Source of the DNA: Pollenia angustigena
Taxonomy: Eukaryota > Arthropoda > Insecta > Diptera > Polleniidae
Reading direction: 5' to 3'
DNA length: 64,000 bases
Assembly (NCBI GenBank): GCA_930367215.1
Contig: OV884059.1
Location: forward strand, 226,485,803 to 226,549,802
The position numbers and the translations under genes are program-made. Shown one piece after another: positions 11,297 to 22,717 of the stretch. The notes below the pieces were generated by a model, which had not been told where the DNA came from, searched no databases, and saw only the letters and a program-made list of their open reading frames with translations. Each line of letters begins with the position of its first letter. Positions within the stretch are counted from its first letter, which is position 1.

Positions 11297-12039
11297 GGTG
11301 TAAAAAAATGTATAGTAATTCATAAAATAAGAACTGCTGGGCCGATATCGTAAATTTTTTTGTCAGTTATTCGTATTTTCGAGGAGAAGGTTTTTACGGA
11401 CGAAAATTTTGGAATATGTAGTTCTTAATTATGCACATTGCTTTTTCGCATCTACCACACACCACTAATTTGGTCCAATCGAATCCAAATTAGTTTCATT
11501 CGATTCAGCACGTATCATTTAAGAACTCACGCCCCTGTTTTTTTTGTTATATCCGAAAACTATTGCAAGGAAAACACAAATTTGGTCTGGCCACACCAAG
11601 ACGGTAAAGTTAAGTTCCATTAGTTTTACCTTTTGGTATTAAATACATGAACTTTTTTGTTCTTTAATAAATTAATCTTTATAAAAATACATTTTTTCTT
11701 TTCACAAATAATCAGTATTCCCAAAATAAACAACCGCGAATCTATGATGCTTTTTTAATGTTTTGTATGCTCAGAAATAATGATGCATTTTTGTGTATGC
11801 TAGACAATGGGTACAAAAGTGTGCAAAACCAATAGACAACTAGCTTATATGAAACCTCTTTGTTTTAAAAATTTACTGTTTAAAAGACTTTAAAAAAAAT
11901 ATGTACGTTGTACAAACTTTAAGTTAAAAATCTTTATTTCTCAAAATAACAAATCTTAATTTGAGAAAAAAATCTTTAAATCTTATTTTATTCAAAAAAT
12001 CTTTAAAAATAAGATAAAATCTTAATTCTGGCAACGCTG
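10469..12039. mobile_element. 1.57-kb non-autonomous hAT element
   Basis: The terminal sequences CAGCGTTGCCAG and CTGGCAACGCTG are perfect inverted repeats, flanked by an exact 8-bp duplication ACCATGAC (10461-10468 and 12040-12047). Both features are diagnostic of hAT. AAATCTTA-type motifs repeat many times near both ends (10490-10550 and 11930-12030). A (TA)n microsatellite lies at 11262-11291. No transposase frame is visible. Confidence 0.85.
11262..11291. repeat. (TA)n microsatellite
   Basis: About 14 uninterrupted TA units inside the hAT element at 10469-12039. Confidence 0.9.
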
Positions 12040-12979
12040 ACCATGACATTTTAGGAGATGATGCAAGTGTTGCCAATAAAGTCATTTATTAAAAAAAAAA
12101 AAAAATTGAAAATCATGTCGCTTACGTTATTTTCGCTGTTAGGGCTCGATATTTTTAAACCATTGTAAAAATTTAGAACATTATGACAATACAACATGAT
12201 AGCACACCTTGTGAATACCCCAAATATTTGATATACTGAACTGCGGTAGTAATTTTTTACACCAAAATTGATTTGTTTCTTCTATATTTCATAAAGTAAA
12301 AGTTTTTTTACTTTTCCCATTTTAAAATTGAATTTACATAGGAAAAACAGGAGAAGGGAGAAAATCCTGTGCAATTTTTATTTATAATTGGGCTGCATAT
12401 AGAACTAAATGTCGGAAAACTGATTCATGTATACCTTATTGACCCTTATGAACTTGTCTATAATAAAATGTATTGGTTTTCAAAATTTAGATTTTTATTT
12501 TTTTGAACAAAATTTTGATTTTTTTTTTTTGAACAAAAAGAACAGATATTGTTTTTGAATAAAAACAACAGTTATATTTTGACTTTTAATCTTTTGAACA
12601 AAAATAAAAGTTATTCTCTAAAGAAAAGTACGTGTTATAATAATTTAGTTGACTTTAAATGTTTATTTTAATCACCCTTATTCTATTTGGCGTCGGCAAT
12701 AACAATGGCAATTTTAAGGCAACAGCAATTCTTATCAAAGACAACATCAATTCTATGTCAAATTGGTATTTTGTAAGAGTATTAGACGCCGTTGACTATT
12801 TATCGATAATGTTAATTAAATACAGCACACATCTCTAATATTAAAATCAGCTGATTCATTTTGTTTACGGTTTTTTTTATAAGAAGAAAAATTCTGTGCT
12901 GTTTGTGCAAATTTTAATTTAAATAAAAATTTGTTTGTAAAAAAATAATGTTTAAATGAAAAATTTTTTTTATTATAAT

Positions 12980-13600
12980 AAATTTTCCCAAGTGCCTAAT
13001 GGATTTTTTTTAACCTTTTTAAGATTTGAAAGTTATTTTCTGCTGAATAAACTTTCTTTTAAACATGTGTTGGAAACATTAGAGCCTCATTTAAAAAAGG
13101 GAACGTTTGTTCCAAACACAATATATTTGCAGCAACATTGCGTGTTTTGGCCCAGGGATCGTACCAGCTCAGCGTTGGAAATTATTTCAACTTTTGACTG
13201 TTCATGCCACAAGTTTAAAAATTTTGTCTGAGACTCTGGAAGTCATGAAGAGAGAACTTTGTCCACAATGGATAAATTAAAGTTTCATTTCTTTGAAAAG
13301 CAGCATTTCCAGGTGTAATTGGCTGTGTGGACGGAACCCACAGCCAAATTTTAGCTCAAAAAAAAAAACCAAGACCACCATATCTATTTTAATCGCAAGG
13401 GATATTTATTTTTTATGAGGAAAAGAGACCCTGCATAATCCTCTGGCTAGTGATTTGATCAAGTTGTACATACAATTTTTACGTTAGAGGTGTGATTGTT
13501 GGTCATCGGTTGAATAATGTTCATTCAACTCAATTGTATGACCGATTGCAACGTGTAGGGTCCGCATTATGATAAGCTTATATTCTACAATTCAGCTACA
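12980..13600 (+). pseudogene. PIF/Harbinger transposase remnant (HARBI1-like)
   Basis: Translation across frames gives the N-terminal helix region LSFKHVLETLEPHLKKGTFV and then SATSLKILSETLEVMKRELC. The catalytic-core block AFPGVIGCVDGTH follows, with the first catalytic Asp in VDGTH, then HHIYFNRKGYF in a shifted frame. This order and the 'FPGVIG.VDGTHI' phrase are characteristic of Harbinger DDE transposases. Several frameshifts and a stop break it. A related inverted end (CACCCTTATTCTATTTGGCG) lies upstream at about 12673; a matching right end was not found. Confidence 0.8.
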
Positions 13601-14790
13601 TTTTGCTTATGGAATGGTCTGTTGGGAAGCAAAGACAAAGAAATTTTATATAAACAAAACGCCTGTTGTTTTTTTTGTATTGTTGTAGAGTTGCGCAGAC
13701 CTAATTAATAGACCTTAGTTAGTACGATTTTGTTATTTAAAGGTACAACTTGTCGAAATAGAGAGAAATATTAACGAAGAAAAGTACGTGTACGTGTGTG
13801 CGTTTGTGAACTTGGTTAGTGTGTATATTTTTTTTTCACTTGCAGACAAAGAAAATTTTAAAATGTTGATAATTAAAAGATTTTAAAACAACAAATTCAT
13901 ATAATAATCGCTGATAATTTATTATTTTATCGGGAATATAATTATATTAGATTTAGAAAAAAACTCAGAGAGCCTGAAATTGCTGTAAAAATAAAAACCT
14001 ATTAAAATTTTTAACCATTTCATTTATTATTTTTTAAAAAATTATTGTTGTCTTATTTTTTTATTATTCTTTTTTTATTGTCTATTTTTATTTGAACTTC
14101 TGCCGTTTTATTGTCCTTTTTCTTTGCTTATTTGTTTAAAAGGAAGATTTGTTCATGACTTTTTTTTATTAGAGTTGCTACATATTTAGTTTTAATTTTG
14201 TGATACGTTATCCTAAAAATAAACTCTTAACAAATAGATATTTCATAAAACTAGTAGAAATTTTAGTGGGCGATATTAAAGGAGCGGACATTCAATAGAT
14301 GTTTTCTTTTTATTTTTAGCTTTTGTATTGAAATTTTTTTTTTTTTTTAACAAAAAACATAAATGGCAAATAATACATACATAACAAAAATAATTTTAAT
14401 AAACACCATATTTTTTAAGGACAAGTCAAAAGCGTTTGTTTTATTTTCCTTTTTATATTATTTTTTTTTTTTTTTTGTTTATTCTATTCTGTTTATTATG
14501 TTTAAAATGAGTTTCTGTTTTTAATGATAGAAGCAAATTAAAAGAAGGCAGGGAGGGGGTTGGTTTTTACCACTGTGTGGTGAGTATTTTTCTATTATTT
14601 TTTTCTATGTTCTCTTGCTCTCCTTTTATTTAACATTTGTTATATTTTACGTTTTTATTTTATTTTGAACAGCTGAGCTTGTTGACAAAACAAAGTATGG
14701 AAACAAAACAATAAATATAATTTCAATTTGTAATTAAACTTTAGTCACATTGAAGCAAACAGAAAAAAATTGTTTTCGTTTTAATTTTTT
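13601..14790. other. AT-rich DNA, no gene
   Basis: Long T and A runs with no protein family. At 13650-13700 the phrase AACAAAACGCCTGTTG... GAGTTGCGCAGACC recurs near 17740-17790 and 55275-55330, marking a dispersed repeat of about 60 bp whose limits are unclear. Confidence 0.4.
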
Positions 14791-15439
14791 ATACCCTCCA
14801 CCACAATTAGTTGTGAAGAGGGTATACTAAGTTTGTCATTCCGTGTGAAACTTTTTTATTATTCATCTCAGACCCCATAAATAATGTATATATATTCTGG
14901 CTTCTTGAGTAATCCTAAGTCGATTAAGCCATGTTCGTCTGTCTGTCCGTCTGTTGAAAACACGCTCACTTTCGAAAAACTCAAAAGAAATGGTGTAAAA
15001 TTGCTTGTAGTTATCCTAAGCAGTTTGGGATTGAAATCCGGCAAATCGGTTCAGTAGGATCAGAGCTATGAATCAAAATGTGGAACTACCACCTTAAAAA
15101 AAATTGATAGTTTTGTTACAAAAACTAACATAAATGGTGGAACAAGGCACGGAATGATATAAGATTTTGCAAAAATTTGTTTTATTCGACTGGAAATCAG
15201 GCTGTTAAATTTAGTGAAGATCGGTCCATAATTTACTCTAGGCCCAATACAAACCCTACTCCCGGAAAACAGTTTAGTACGCCTAAAACCGTAGTCAATA
15301 ATTCTATTCTATAATTCGTCACAGTTTTATAGGAATAGGAATGACACTGTGAAATTTCGTGAAGATCGGTCCATAATTTACCCTAGGCCCCATATAAACC
15401 CTACTTCCGGTAAACAGTTAAGTACGCCTAAAACCGTAG

Positions 15440-16445
15440 TTAATAATCAGGGAATCCAGAAATATGCTCTAAAAAACACGTTTTATGCGCATTAAATATG
15501 CAGTAAAAACTGGAAAATATGCCCTGAAAAATGTTAAAAATATGCTCCTAAAATTAAAATTGCTCATTTGAAGACACAATATTCAACAATTTAATAACAA
15601 AATCTAAAAAAAAAAAACATAAAAAAGATTAAAATTCATATAAGAGATGTTTGCACCGAATATTATCTAGATATTAACATCCATATGGGTATTTGTCTTA
15701 AAGGGATTTTAGGTACGGTCGCTAAATTGTTAAGAAATGTTAAAATTTAAAAGGAATTTAAAGCTAGTTAAGGACGGGAGCTTTGAGCAAATGTGAATCG
15801 ATTCGAAAATAATTTAATTTGAAGTAAAATATTTTTGGCACGAATTTAATTTAAATACCATCCTAATTCGATAGCTTGCGGACACAAAGAGTCTAATTTG
15901 GACATAAAATTATAGACCGATTCTCACCATTTGCATAGACTTCGTCCATATTTGATAAAATTATCTACAACATTGGAACTTGTACTCTGCGCACAAGGCT
16001 AACATGGACAGACAACTAGCCAGGCGGATGGATGGACATCGTTAGATCACTTTAAAAAGTGATTCTGTGTCGATCGGAATACTTAAAGATTGGTCTAGAT
16101 ATAAATCGCATAACATTTACTCTTAATGACAACCTGCTTTGTCTTGCAATTTAAGAGTAAAAATTAAATGTAGATGTCGAAATTAAAGTAACAGATTTTC
16201 GAAAAAAAAATTTTTTTTATTTGCTGCGAAAGCTATTGTAGGCATCTTAAAAAAATTGAATATGTATCAAAATATGCATTAAAAAGGCAAAATATGCGCT
16301 ATAAACCTAAAAAATGCTGCAAAAAGGCTCTTTTAACTAAAATATGCTGCAAATGGTAAAATATGCAAAAATATGCACTAACAAATCGATGCCAAAATTC
16401 ATAAAAAGCTTTAAAACGGATAAATATATTGTTTCTGCCTTCATT
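15440..16445. repeat. insert rich in AAATATGC motifs
   Basis: The host repeat's sequence TAATAAT at 15433-15439 appears to resume at AAATAATTC around 16446, implying an insert. Its two ends are crowded with AAATATGC (at least ten occurrences at 15452-15535 and 16265-16375), all in one orientation. No inverted ends or coding frame are seen. The last 60 bp (CAAAATTCATAAAAA... ACGGATAAATATATTGTTT) recurs at 25016-25070. Confidence 0.45.
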
Positions 16446-16627
16446 AAATAATTCTATTAAAATAAAATTTAATACGTGACAGTTCTATAAGACTAGAAAT
16501 CGTCTTGTCGTGAAGATCCTTCCATAATTTAATATAAGCCCCATATAAAGACCATTTTGGTAAATTAATTAATTACGCCTTAAACTGTAGTAGATATAGA
16601 TATTTCGGTAAAATGTCTTCCAACTTA

Positions 16628-16806
16628 GACCCCTATTACGGTTTACAACTCAACTTAGTTGAGTTGTCATTAAGACAACTGGTTGTGATCAGTTGTAATT
16701 TTTGTTATGTTTTTGTTCACCGCAATATAGCAAAGTTGTAAACCATAACACAAAAATTAAGAAATTACAACACAATTAAGTTGAGTTGTAAACCGTAATA
16801 GGGGCC
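16628..16806. mobile_element. 179-bp palindromic Harbinger-type MITE
   Basis: Ends GACCCCTATTACGG and CCGTAATAGGGGCC continue as inverted repeats through GTTTACAACTCAACTTA; the flanks are TTA (16625-16627, 16807-16809). It is inserted in the ATACCC repeat. Confidence 0.8.
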
Positions 16807-17295
16807 TTAGCTTCATATGGCCAGAAAAAATGTCATGCAATTTTGTGATATAGGGTCCATAATTTACCTTAGATTCCATATTTAGCAGCCTTCTGAAATT
16901 CACGCTCAAACTAATTCCACCGCTGTATTAAAGTACATACATATGTATATTGAAATTTATGTTTTTTAATTCCAAAAATCACTCTGCAGAATTTTGGAAT
17001 GATTGGTTCATAACAAACCATGGCTCCAATATAAATTCCCCTCCTGAAAATCATTTAAGTTCGGCTTAAACAGTTAAGAAAATTGCTAAAAAAAAACGCA
17101 TAAAACATTCTGATTGTCGTTCAATAATTTAATATATGGTTAGACCACAATCAGTTTTAATGCTTATGTCTGTTTTTATAAAAATAAACTAATAATAAAT
17201 AAATATCATATAGATATCACTCCTGAAATATTTGCACTGTCGGTGGAGGGTATCAAAGATTCGGCACAGCCGAATATAGCTCTCTAACTTGTTTT

Positions 17296-17993
17296 AATCT
17301 AAATTCAAAAATGTCACAAATAAGTGCAATATTTTTGTAGGAAAATACTTTATTGTGTTGCTAGAAGAGTATCTATAATGTACGTATTGTAAATAAAAGT
17401 TGTGCTACTGTACTAAAGATTACAGAAAAATACATGTTCAATGCACGGTGGTAAATTTCGGCCAAAAATGTTTTTTTTTTAATTTTTATAAAAATTTTGA
17501 TGATAAATTTTTCCTCACACTTCAAAATATACAGTATCATTGTTTTGGTTATAAAGTAACTATATGTTTATTTATAGTGATGTACAAAGTATATTTATTA
17601 CAATTACATGCAAGTGATCAGCTGTTCAGTCGTTTTATTTTCGCTAGTGTCAAAATTTGCTTACATTTTAGTGCGCCATGATTTTTTTTTTTTTTTGTTT
17701 TCTTTATGTTCGGCTGTTTGACAGTATCAAATGTTTTTACACAAACAAAATGAATGTTGTTTTTTTTTATTGTTGATTTGTTGTAGACTTGCATGTACTT
17801 GGTATAAATAACATTGGTGCTGTAAAATCAAAGGTTTTTCCTTGTCATATTAATATATTCATATTGTCATTTTAATATTTGAGTTTTGCGTGTTCTTTTT
17901 TATAAAAGTGAAGTGATTCGGAACTAATTTTAAATCTATAGAAACTAAATAAAACAAAAGTTTGAAATACCAGAAAAAATTAAAAAGTCTATG
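17296..17993. other. no gene recognised
   Basis: AT-rich. The 93-codon plus frame at 17400-17681 has no recognisable domain and biased composition. The dispersed 60-bp repeat noted at 13650 has a copy at about 17740-17790. Confidence 0.3.
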
Positions 17994-18213
17994 CAAGGCG
18001 AATTCATCCCAGGTAATCTCGGTACTACAACAACTACAACTCGTACAAAAGCCACATGCAATTTGATTTTGTAAAATATTGTACAATGTCAAAAACAGAA
18101 ATAAAACAAAACAGAAACAAATATAGTAAAAAAAATTTTGACATCCAACAATGATAAAGCTTAAAAAAGTTATCAGCAGGGCTTTTAGGACCACCTGTAA
18201 TAAATTCGCCTTG
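17994..18213. mobile_element. 220-bp MITE, 8-bp target duplication
   Basis: Inverted ends CAAGGCGAATTCATCCCAGG and CCTGTAATAAATTCGCCTTG are flanked by AGTCTATG (17986-17993) and AGTCTATT (18214-18221), an 8-bp duplication with one change. This fits hAT or P superfamily MITEs. It lies 44 bp upstream of the gypsy 5' LTR. Confidence 0.75.
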
Positions 18214-18257
18214 AGTCTATTAGAGGTGTGTGATATCATCATATTCTGTCGTTTGTC

Positions 18258-18451
18258 TGTTATGTATTTCATGATGATTGAATACCTTTGTAGTCCTGCA
18301 ATATTGTTCGCAAAATTAACTGTTATTCTTAATACTTGAGTTACTTTAATATTTAATAATTGGATACATAGTAAATTCTTTACTCTTGCTTTGCATAATA
18401 TTCGCTTATTAACGTTGAACAAAGAAAGTTGTTTTATTGAAATATGTAACA
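18258..18451 (+). repeat. 5' LTR of Ty3/gypsy element
   Basis: 194 bp starting TGTTATG and ending GTAACA (TG...CA), repeated at 22718-22911 with a single base change near the 3' end (AAATATG here, AAACATG there). It would carry the element's promoter; no exact initiation site is assigned. Confidence 0.95.
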
Positions 18452-18455
18452 AAAT

Positions 18456-18470
18456 TTGGCGACGAAAAAA
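18456..18470 (+). promoter_or_regulatory. primer-binding site, putative
   Basis: TGGCGAC begins 4 bp after the 5' LTR. TGG is the complement of a tRNA CCA end, and TGGCGAC is the start of the tRNA-Arg-type site used by several insect gypsy elements. Complementarity beyond seven bases is poor or tRNA-specific, so the primer identity is tentative. Confidence 0.55.
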
Positions 18471-18525
18471 AAAAAAAGAAAAAACCAAACTAATTAAAAA
18501 ACGTGTTAAGTAAAAAGTAAACTTA

Positions 18526-21500
18526 ATGTCAAATAAAGACGAATCAAAGGAACAAAAAATTGTAATTCAAAAAACAAAAATGATTGGTCACATGGATCCA
18601 TTCCTTGTTGGGAATGATTTTTCGGAGTATGAAATGAGACTCCGACAATTTTTTATTGTTAATGATGTTGCTGAGGAGAAGAAGGTAGCGTTTTTTATTA
18701 CATATATTGGTGCTGATGCATATTCTGTGCTACGTAAATTATTTTCTCCAGAGGATCCAAGTGAGAAGACATATAAAGACCTTGTTGACGCTCTAAAAAA
18801 ATATTTTGAGCCATCTGTAAATGAAATTGCGGAATCGTATAAGTTTAGTAAGGCAGAACAAGGGTCAAAGTCCATAAGAGAATTTATTGTTGAATTAAAA
18901 TCTCTGGCTCAAAAGTGTAATTTTGAAAATTTTTTGGAAAGAGCACTACGTGACAGATTCGTGTGTGGCGTAAGGGATAGTCAACTTAGATCAAAATTTC
19001 TGAAGGAGTCGAAATTGACATTTAAAAACGCATGTGAGATTGCACTGAACTGGGAAATGGCAGAAGGTGAAACAAAAGAAATTAGTTCGAAGAATGAAAA
19101 TCTTACTACGTTTGCGGTTAGTCAATCTCAAAGTAAGTCACGAGGTCACAATCATGGGCAAAACAATGCAAATAAACCTTGTCATCGGTGTGGTAAAACA
19201 GGCCACAATGCTGAAAATTGTATTTGCAAAAGCTGGGTATGCTTTAAGTGCCATAAAAAAGGGCACACTGCAAAAAGATGTAGTCAATGGAAGAATTCAC
19301 AAAAAGGGGAAAATAAAGTTAAGTGCGTTGAAGAAATGATGGAAGCTGTTGGCCTTAACAGTATTTCAACCAAGGATGAAAATTTTAATACAATAAATGG
19401 TGTAGCTGTTAGTGGTGCGGAATGTATAAAGCTGTTGATTGGGGGTGTGTTGTTCGAAATGGAGGTAGATACCGGAGCTTGTGTATCCGTAATTTCTAAA
19501 GCTAAGTATTTACAGTATTTTGCTAATATTAAATTATGTTCCGTAGATAAAAAGTTTCTTTCTGTTACTGGTAATCAACTGAAATGTATGGGAAAAATTG
19601 AAATTGTTGTAAGCAAGGTAAACAGCCAAAAAGAATTTACTTTAGAAATGATCGTTATTGAGGCGGAAACAGAATTTAAGCCACTTCTTGGCAGAAGTTG
19701 GTTAAATATATTGTATCCAAACTGGAGACAATTTTTTAGCAGTAATTTAATAAATATGATCGGCCTTAATCAAAATGAAATGCTTAAGGAAATGCAAGTA
19801 AAATTTCCACGAATATTCAATAATGAGCCAAACCACTGCATTGAAAATTATACGGCAGAGATTGTTTTAAAACCGGATACTGTGCCAATTTTCAAAAAAG
19901 CATATGATGTTCCGTTTAAATTAACACCTCAAGTTGAAAGGGAATTAGATCGTTTAGTAAATAAAGGAAAATTAGTACCTGTAAAATTTAGTAGATTTGC
20001 ATCTCCGATAGTCATCGCTTCAAAACCGGGAAATGAGATTAGAATTTGTATTGATTGTAAAGTTACCATAAATAGATTTATAGAAACGGAGCATTACCCC
20101 TTACCTCGAATAGACGACATATTTGCTAATTTAGCAAATTCTAAGTATTTTTGCGTTATAGACTTATCAGGAGCTTATCAACAATTAAAACTATCTGAAT
20201 CTTCTAGAGAGTATGTTACTATAAATACTCATAAAGGGTTGTACCAATATACTAGTCTTCCTTTTGGTGTATCCAGTGCACCATCGATATTTCAGTCTGT
20301 CATGGATCAAATTCTTTTAGGAATACCAGGTACCTCGTGTTATTTAGATGATATTTTGATTGGGGGCTCTACATCACAGGAGGCAAAAGAGCGGTTATTT
20401 CAAGTTTTAAATAAACTAAATAAGTTCAACGTAAAAATAAATTTGGCAAAATGTAAATTTTTTGAAAATGAAATTAATTATTTGGGACACACCATTTCGC
20501 AAAATGGTTTAAAGCCAAATAATGACAAAGTAAAATCAATTGTAAATGCCCCAAATCCAAAAAATTTGGCTGAGCTACAGTCTTATTTGGGCATGTTAAA
20601 TTACTATAGCAATTTCATTCCGAATTTGTCCTCGGAATTAAAACCGTTATATGATTTGCTAAAAAAAGATCACCCGTTTGTATGGACAGAAGATATTCAA
20701 AATTGTTTTGAAAAATCAAAAAAATTACTTTTAAACAATAATTTATTAGAACTATATGATCCAAACAAACCAATAATAGTAACTACTGATGCTAGTCCTT
20801 ATGGTGTAGGAGCCGTACTTGCTCATTTAGTCAATGGTGTTGAAAAACCGGTTTTGTTTGCTTCGAGTACTTTATGTCCATCAGAAAAAAATTACTCTCA
20901 AATTCATCGTGAGGCTCTAGCTGTTATGTTTGGAATAAAAAAATTCCATAAGTATATATATGGTCACAAATTTACTCTCTGTAGTGATAACGAAGCTCTC
21001 AAGGAGATTTTTAATCCAAATAGAGATACATCAAGTATAACCGCATCAAGATTACAGAGATGGGCTGTAACGCTATCAATTTATAAGTACGATTTTAAAT
21101 ATCGCCCTGCAAAACGTAATGCTCCAGCTGACGCAATGTCACGCTTACCTTTGGAAAATGAGACACAGGTAGAATCGATAAATAGTCTCTCAAATGTAAT
21201 TGATTTACCCATAAGCATAGAAAAAGTAAGGGAGTACACGTTAAATGATCCTGTTTTATATGAAGTTTTAAATTTTGTAAAGAACAATTGGCCTTCAAAA
21301 ATATCACAACATTTAGAATGCTGGTACAAGTTTCGTAAAAGCTTATCAACGGATGATAACTGCATTTATTACAGAGATAGGCTAGTAATACCAGAAAAAT
21401 TGCTTGGTGAAATTCTAAATATTCTACATGAAAATCATGATGGTATAGTACGGTTAAAAATGCTTGCTCGTAGTTCAGTTTGGTGGCCCAAAATAGATAA

Positions 21501-22548
21501 AATTATTGAGGAATACATTACAAAATGCTTTTCGTGTCAATCAACTCAAAGAGTACCTAAAGAACAAGTAATTAGCAAGTGGCCCTTAACTGAAAAACCA
21601 TTTAAAAGAGTTCATTTGGATTTATTTTATTTTGAGTCAAAGACATTTTTGATCTATATTGACTCATTTAGCAAATTTATTGAAGTTAAATATTTGATAA
21701 AGTCCGATTCGATAAATTTGTGTAATAGTTTATTATCCATTTTTAAAATATTTGGCTATCCAAAAGAAATAGTAACGGACAATGGTCCACCTTTTTCATC
21801 ATTCCATTTTGAAAATTTTGCAAAAAAATTAAACATTATTTTAAAGAAATCTCCACCGTATCATCCTCAAAGTAATGGTTTGGCTGAACGCGGTGTGCAA
21901 ACAATTAAAACTAGTTTAAAAAAATATCTTTCCGATGAAAAATTAAATCCTCTACCGGTTCAAACAAAATTAGATAAAATTCTAATGTGCTACAATAATA
22001 CACCTAGCACAACTACTAATAAAAGTCCAACAAGTTCAATTTTCACATATACACCCAAAACTTTATTAAATTCATTGGCAAAACCACAAAATGATAACTT
22101 AGAAAATAATAATCTGAAAAATAAAATCAAAAAAGAGCAGATGAATAAGGAAGTTAGTAAAAAGGGGAGAAGAAATAGGGAACACTTGTTTGAAGTAGGA
22201 GATAAAGTATTGTATAGAAATCATTTTAAAGACTTTGTAAAATGGATACCTGCCACTATCCATAAACAGATTAGTCCTTTTACCTATTTAATTAATATCA
22301 ACAATTCTATAAAATATGTTCATAAAAATCAATTACGTTTTTCAAACTTATCAGATAAGTATCACCTTTTGCTAAATAATGACTTAACAAAAAGCCATAA
22401 TATCACAAACCAAAAGAATAAAAATACACCTACTATTACTTATAAGAAATCGAAAAGGAGAAAGGAAAAAAGAGTTTTACATGAGTCTATACCTCTTCGA
22501 AAATCAAACCGCATTAAAAAGAGACCAAGTAGACTTCAATATAAATAA
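18526..22548 (+). CDS. gag-pol polyprotein of Ty3/gypsy retrotransposon
   Basis: The polyprotein is 1340 residues in one frame from an ATG 75 bp after the 5' LTR. Order: gag capsid-like region (about 25-200), two CCHC zinc knuckles (219-232 and 239-252), and aspartic protease with DTGA at 315-318. Next come reverse transcriptase with YLDD at 606-609, and RNase H with TDAS (Asp755) and REALAV. The integrase has an H-x2-H and C-x2-C zinc domain (His968, His971, Cys1001, Cys1004) and a D,D35E core (Asp1032, Asp1085, Glu1121). The C-terminus is Lys/Arg-rich. All catalytic residues checked are present and there are no stops, so it may be functional. Gag and Pol share a frame, so no frameshift or readthrough signal is needed. 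Opposite-strand frames inside it are shadows. Confidence 0.95.
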   Translation: MSNKDESKEQKIVIQKTKMIGHMDPFLVGNDFSEYEMRLRQFFIVNDVAEEKKVAFFITYIGADAYSVLRKLFSPEDPSEKTYKDLVDALKKYFEPSVNEIAESYKFSKAEQGSKSIREFIVELKSLAQKCNFENFLERALRDRFVCGVRDSQLRSKFLKESKLTFKNACEIALNWEMAEGETKEISSKNENLTTFAVSQSQSKSRGHNHGQNNANKPCHRCGKTGHNAENCICKSWVCFKCHKKGHTAKRCSQWKNSQKGENKVKCVEEMMEAVGLNSISTKDENFNTINGVAVSGAECIKLLIGGVLFEMEVDTGACVSVISKAKYLQYFANIKLCSVDKKFLSVTGNQLKCMGKIEIVVSKVNSQKEFTLEMIVIEAETEFKPLLGRSWLNILYPNWRQFFSSNLINMIGLNQNEMLKEMQVKFPRIFNNEPNHCIENYTAEIVLKPDTVPIFKKAYDVPFKLTPQVERELDRLVNKGKLVPVKFSRFASPIVIASKPGNEIRICIDCKVTINRFIETEHYPLPRIDDIFANLANSKYFCVIDLSGAYQQLKLSESSREYVTINTHKGLYQYTSLPFGVSSAPSIFQSVMDQILLGIPGTSCYLDDILIGGSTSQEAKERLFQVLNKLNKFNVKINLAKCKFFENEINYLGHTISQNGLKPNNDKVKSIVNAPNPKNLAELQSYLGMLNYYSNFIPNLSSELKPLYDLLKKDHPFVWTEDIQNCFEKSKKLLLNNNLLELYDPNKPIIVTTDASPYGVGAVLAHLVNGVEKPVLFASSTLCPSEKNYSQIHREALAVMFGIKKFHKYIYGHKFTLCSDNEALKEIFNPNRDTSSITASRLQRWAVTLSIYKYDFKYRPAKRNAPADAMSRLPLENETQVESINSLSNVIDLPISIEKVREYTLNDPVLYEVLNFVKNNWPSKISQHLECWYKFRKSLSTDDNCIYYRDRLVIPEKLLGEILNILHENHDGIVRLKMLARSSVWWPKIDKIIEEYITKCFSCQSTQRVPKEQVISKWPLTEKPFKRVHLDLFYFESKTFLIYIDSFSKFIEVKYLIKSDSINLCNSLLSIFKIFGYPKEIVTDNGPPFSSFHFENFAKKLNIILKKSPPYHPQSNGLAERGVQTIKTSLKKYLSDEKLNPLPVQTKLDKILMCYNNTPSTTTNKSPTSSIFTYTPKTLLNSLAKPQNDNLENNNLKNKIKKEQMNKEVSKKGRRNREHLFEVGDKVLYRNHFKDFVKWIPATIHKQISPFTYLININNSIKYVHKNQLRFSNLSDKYHLLLNNDLTKSHNITNQKNKNTPTITYKKSKRRKEKRVLHESIPLRKSNRIKKRPSRLQYK

Positions 22549-22704
22549 TAAAAAAAAAAAAAAAACAAGATATGACTTTTGTGTATTTTGTATTTTTTTT
22601 AGGTAAATAAAAATAAGTAATGTTAAAATAAGTACATACCTTTATAAAAATGAATTTGTAATTTAGATTATAAGATGTATAAAAATGTATTGAAAATCTT
22701 AAAT

Positions 22705-22717
22705 AAAAAGGGGAAAA
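22705..22717 (+). promoter_or_regulatory. polypurine tract
   Basis: AAAAAGGGGAAAA directly precedes the 3' LTR, the expected primer for plus-strand DNA synthesis. Confidence 0.85.

Larger units (their letters stand above)
10311..12149. mobile_element. TA-flanked inverted-repeat element (Tc1/mariner-like size of duplication)
   Basis: Ends TCGACCCCTAACCGCG and CGCTGTTAGGGCTCGA continue into AAAATAACGTAAGCGACA on both sides (about 32 bp inverted). The flanks are TA (10309-10310, 12150-12151). Most of the interior is a later insertion at 10469-12039, so the element itself was only about 270 bp. It is non-coding. Confidence 0.7.
14791..17295. mobile_element. ATACCC...GGGTAT repeat with terminal hairpin (Helitron/Helentron-like?)
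   Basis: It begins ATACCCTCCACCACAATTAG, soon followed by GAGGGTATACTAAG and a GTCTGTCTGTCCGTCTGTTG phrase. It ends GGTGGAGGGTATCAAAG, a perfect hairpin ATTCGGC-ACA-GCCGAAT (17259-17275) and ...CTTGTTTT. Inside are diverged direct repeats built on GTGAAGATCGGTCCATAATT (around 15214, 15349, 16504 and 16850). From memory this architecture is frequent in fly genomes; a 3' hairpin with short subterminal inverted repeats and internal repeats is compatible with Helentron/DINE elements. Assignment is uncertain. It is interrupted by an AAATATGC-rich segment (about 15440-16445) and a MITE (16628-16806). Confidence 0.55.

Noticed and set aside
17859..18488. 209-codon minus frame across the MITE and 5' LTR
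   Set aside because: It spans a defined MITE and an LTR, has low-complexity composition and no domain.
21081..21365. two overlapping minus frames inside gag-pol
   Set aside because: Shadows of the strongly supported plus-strand gag-pol.
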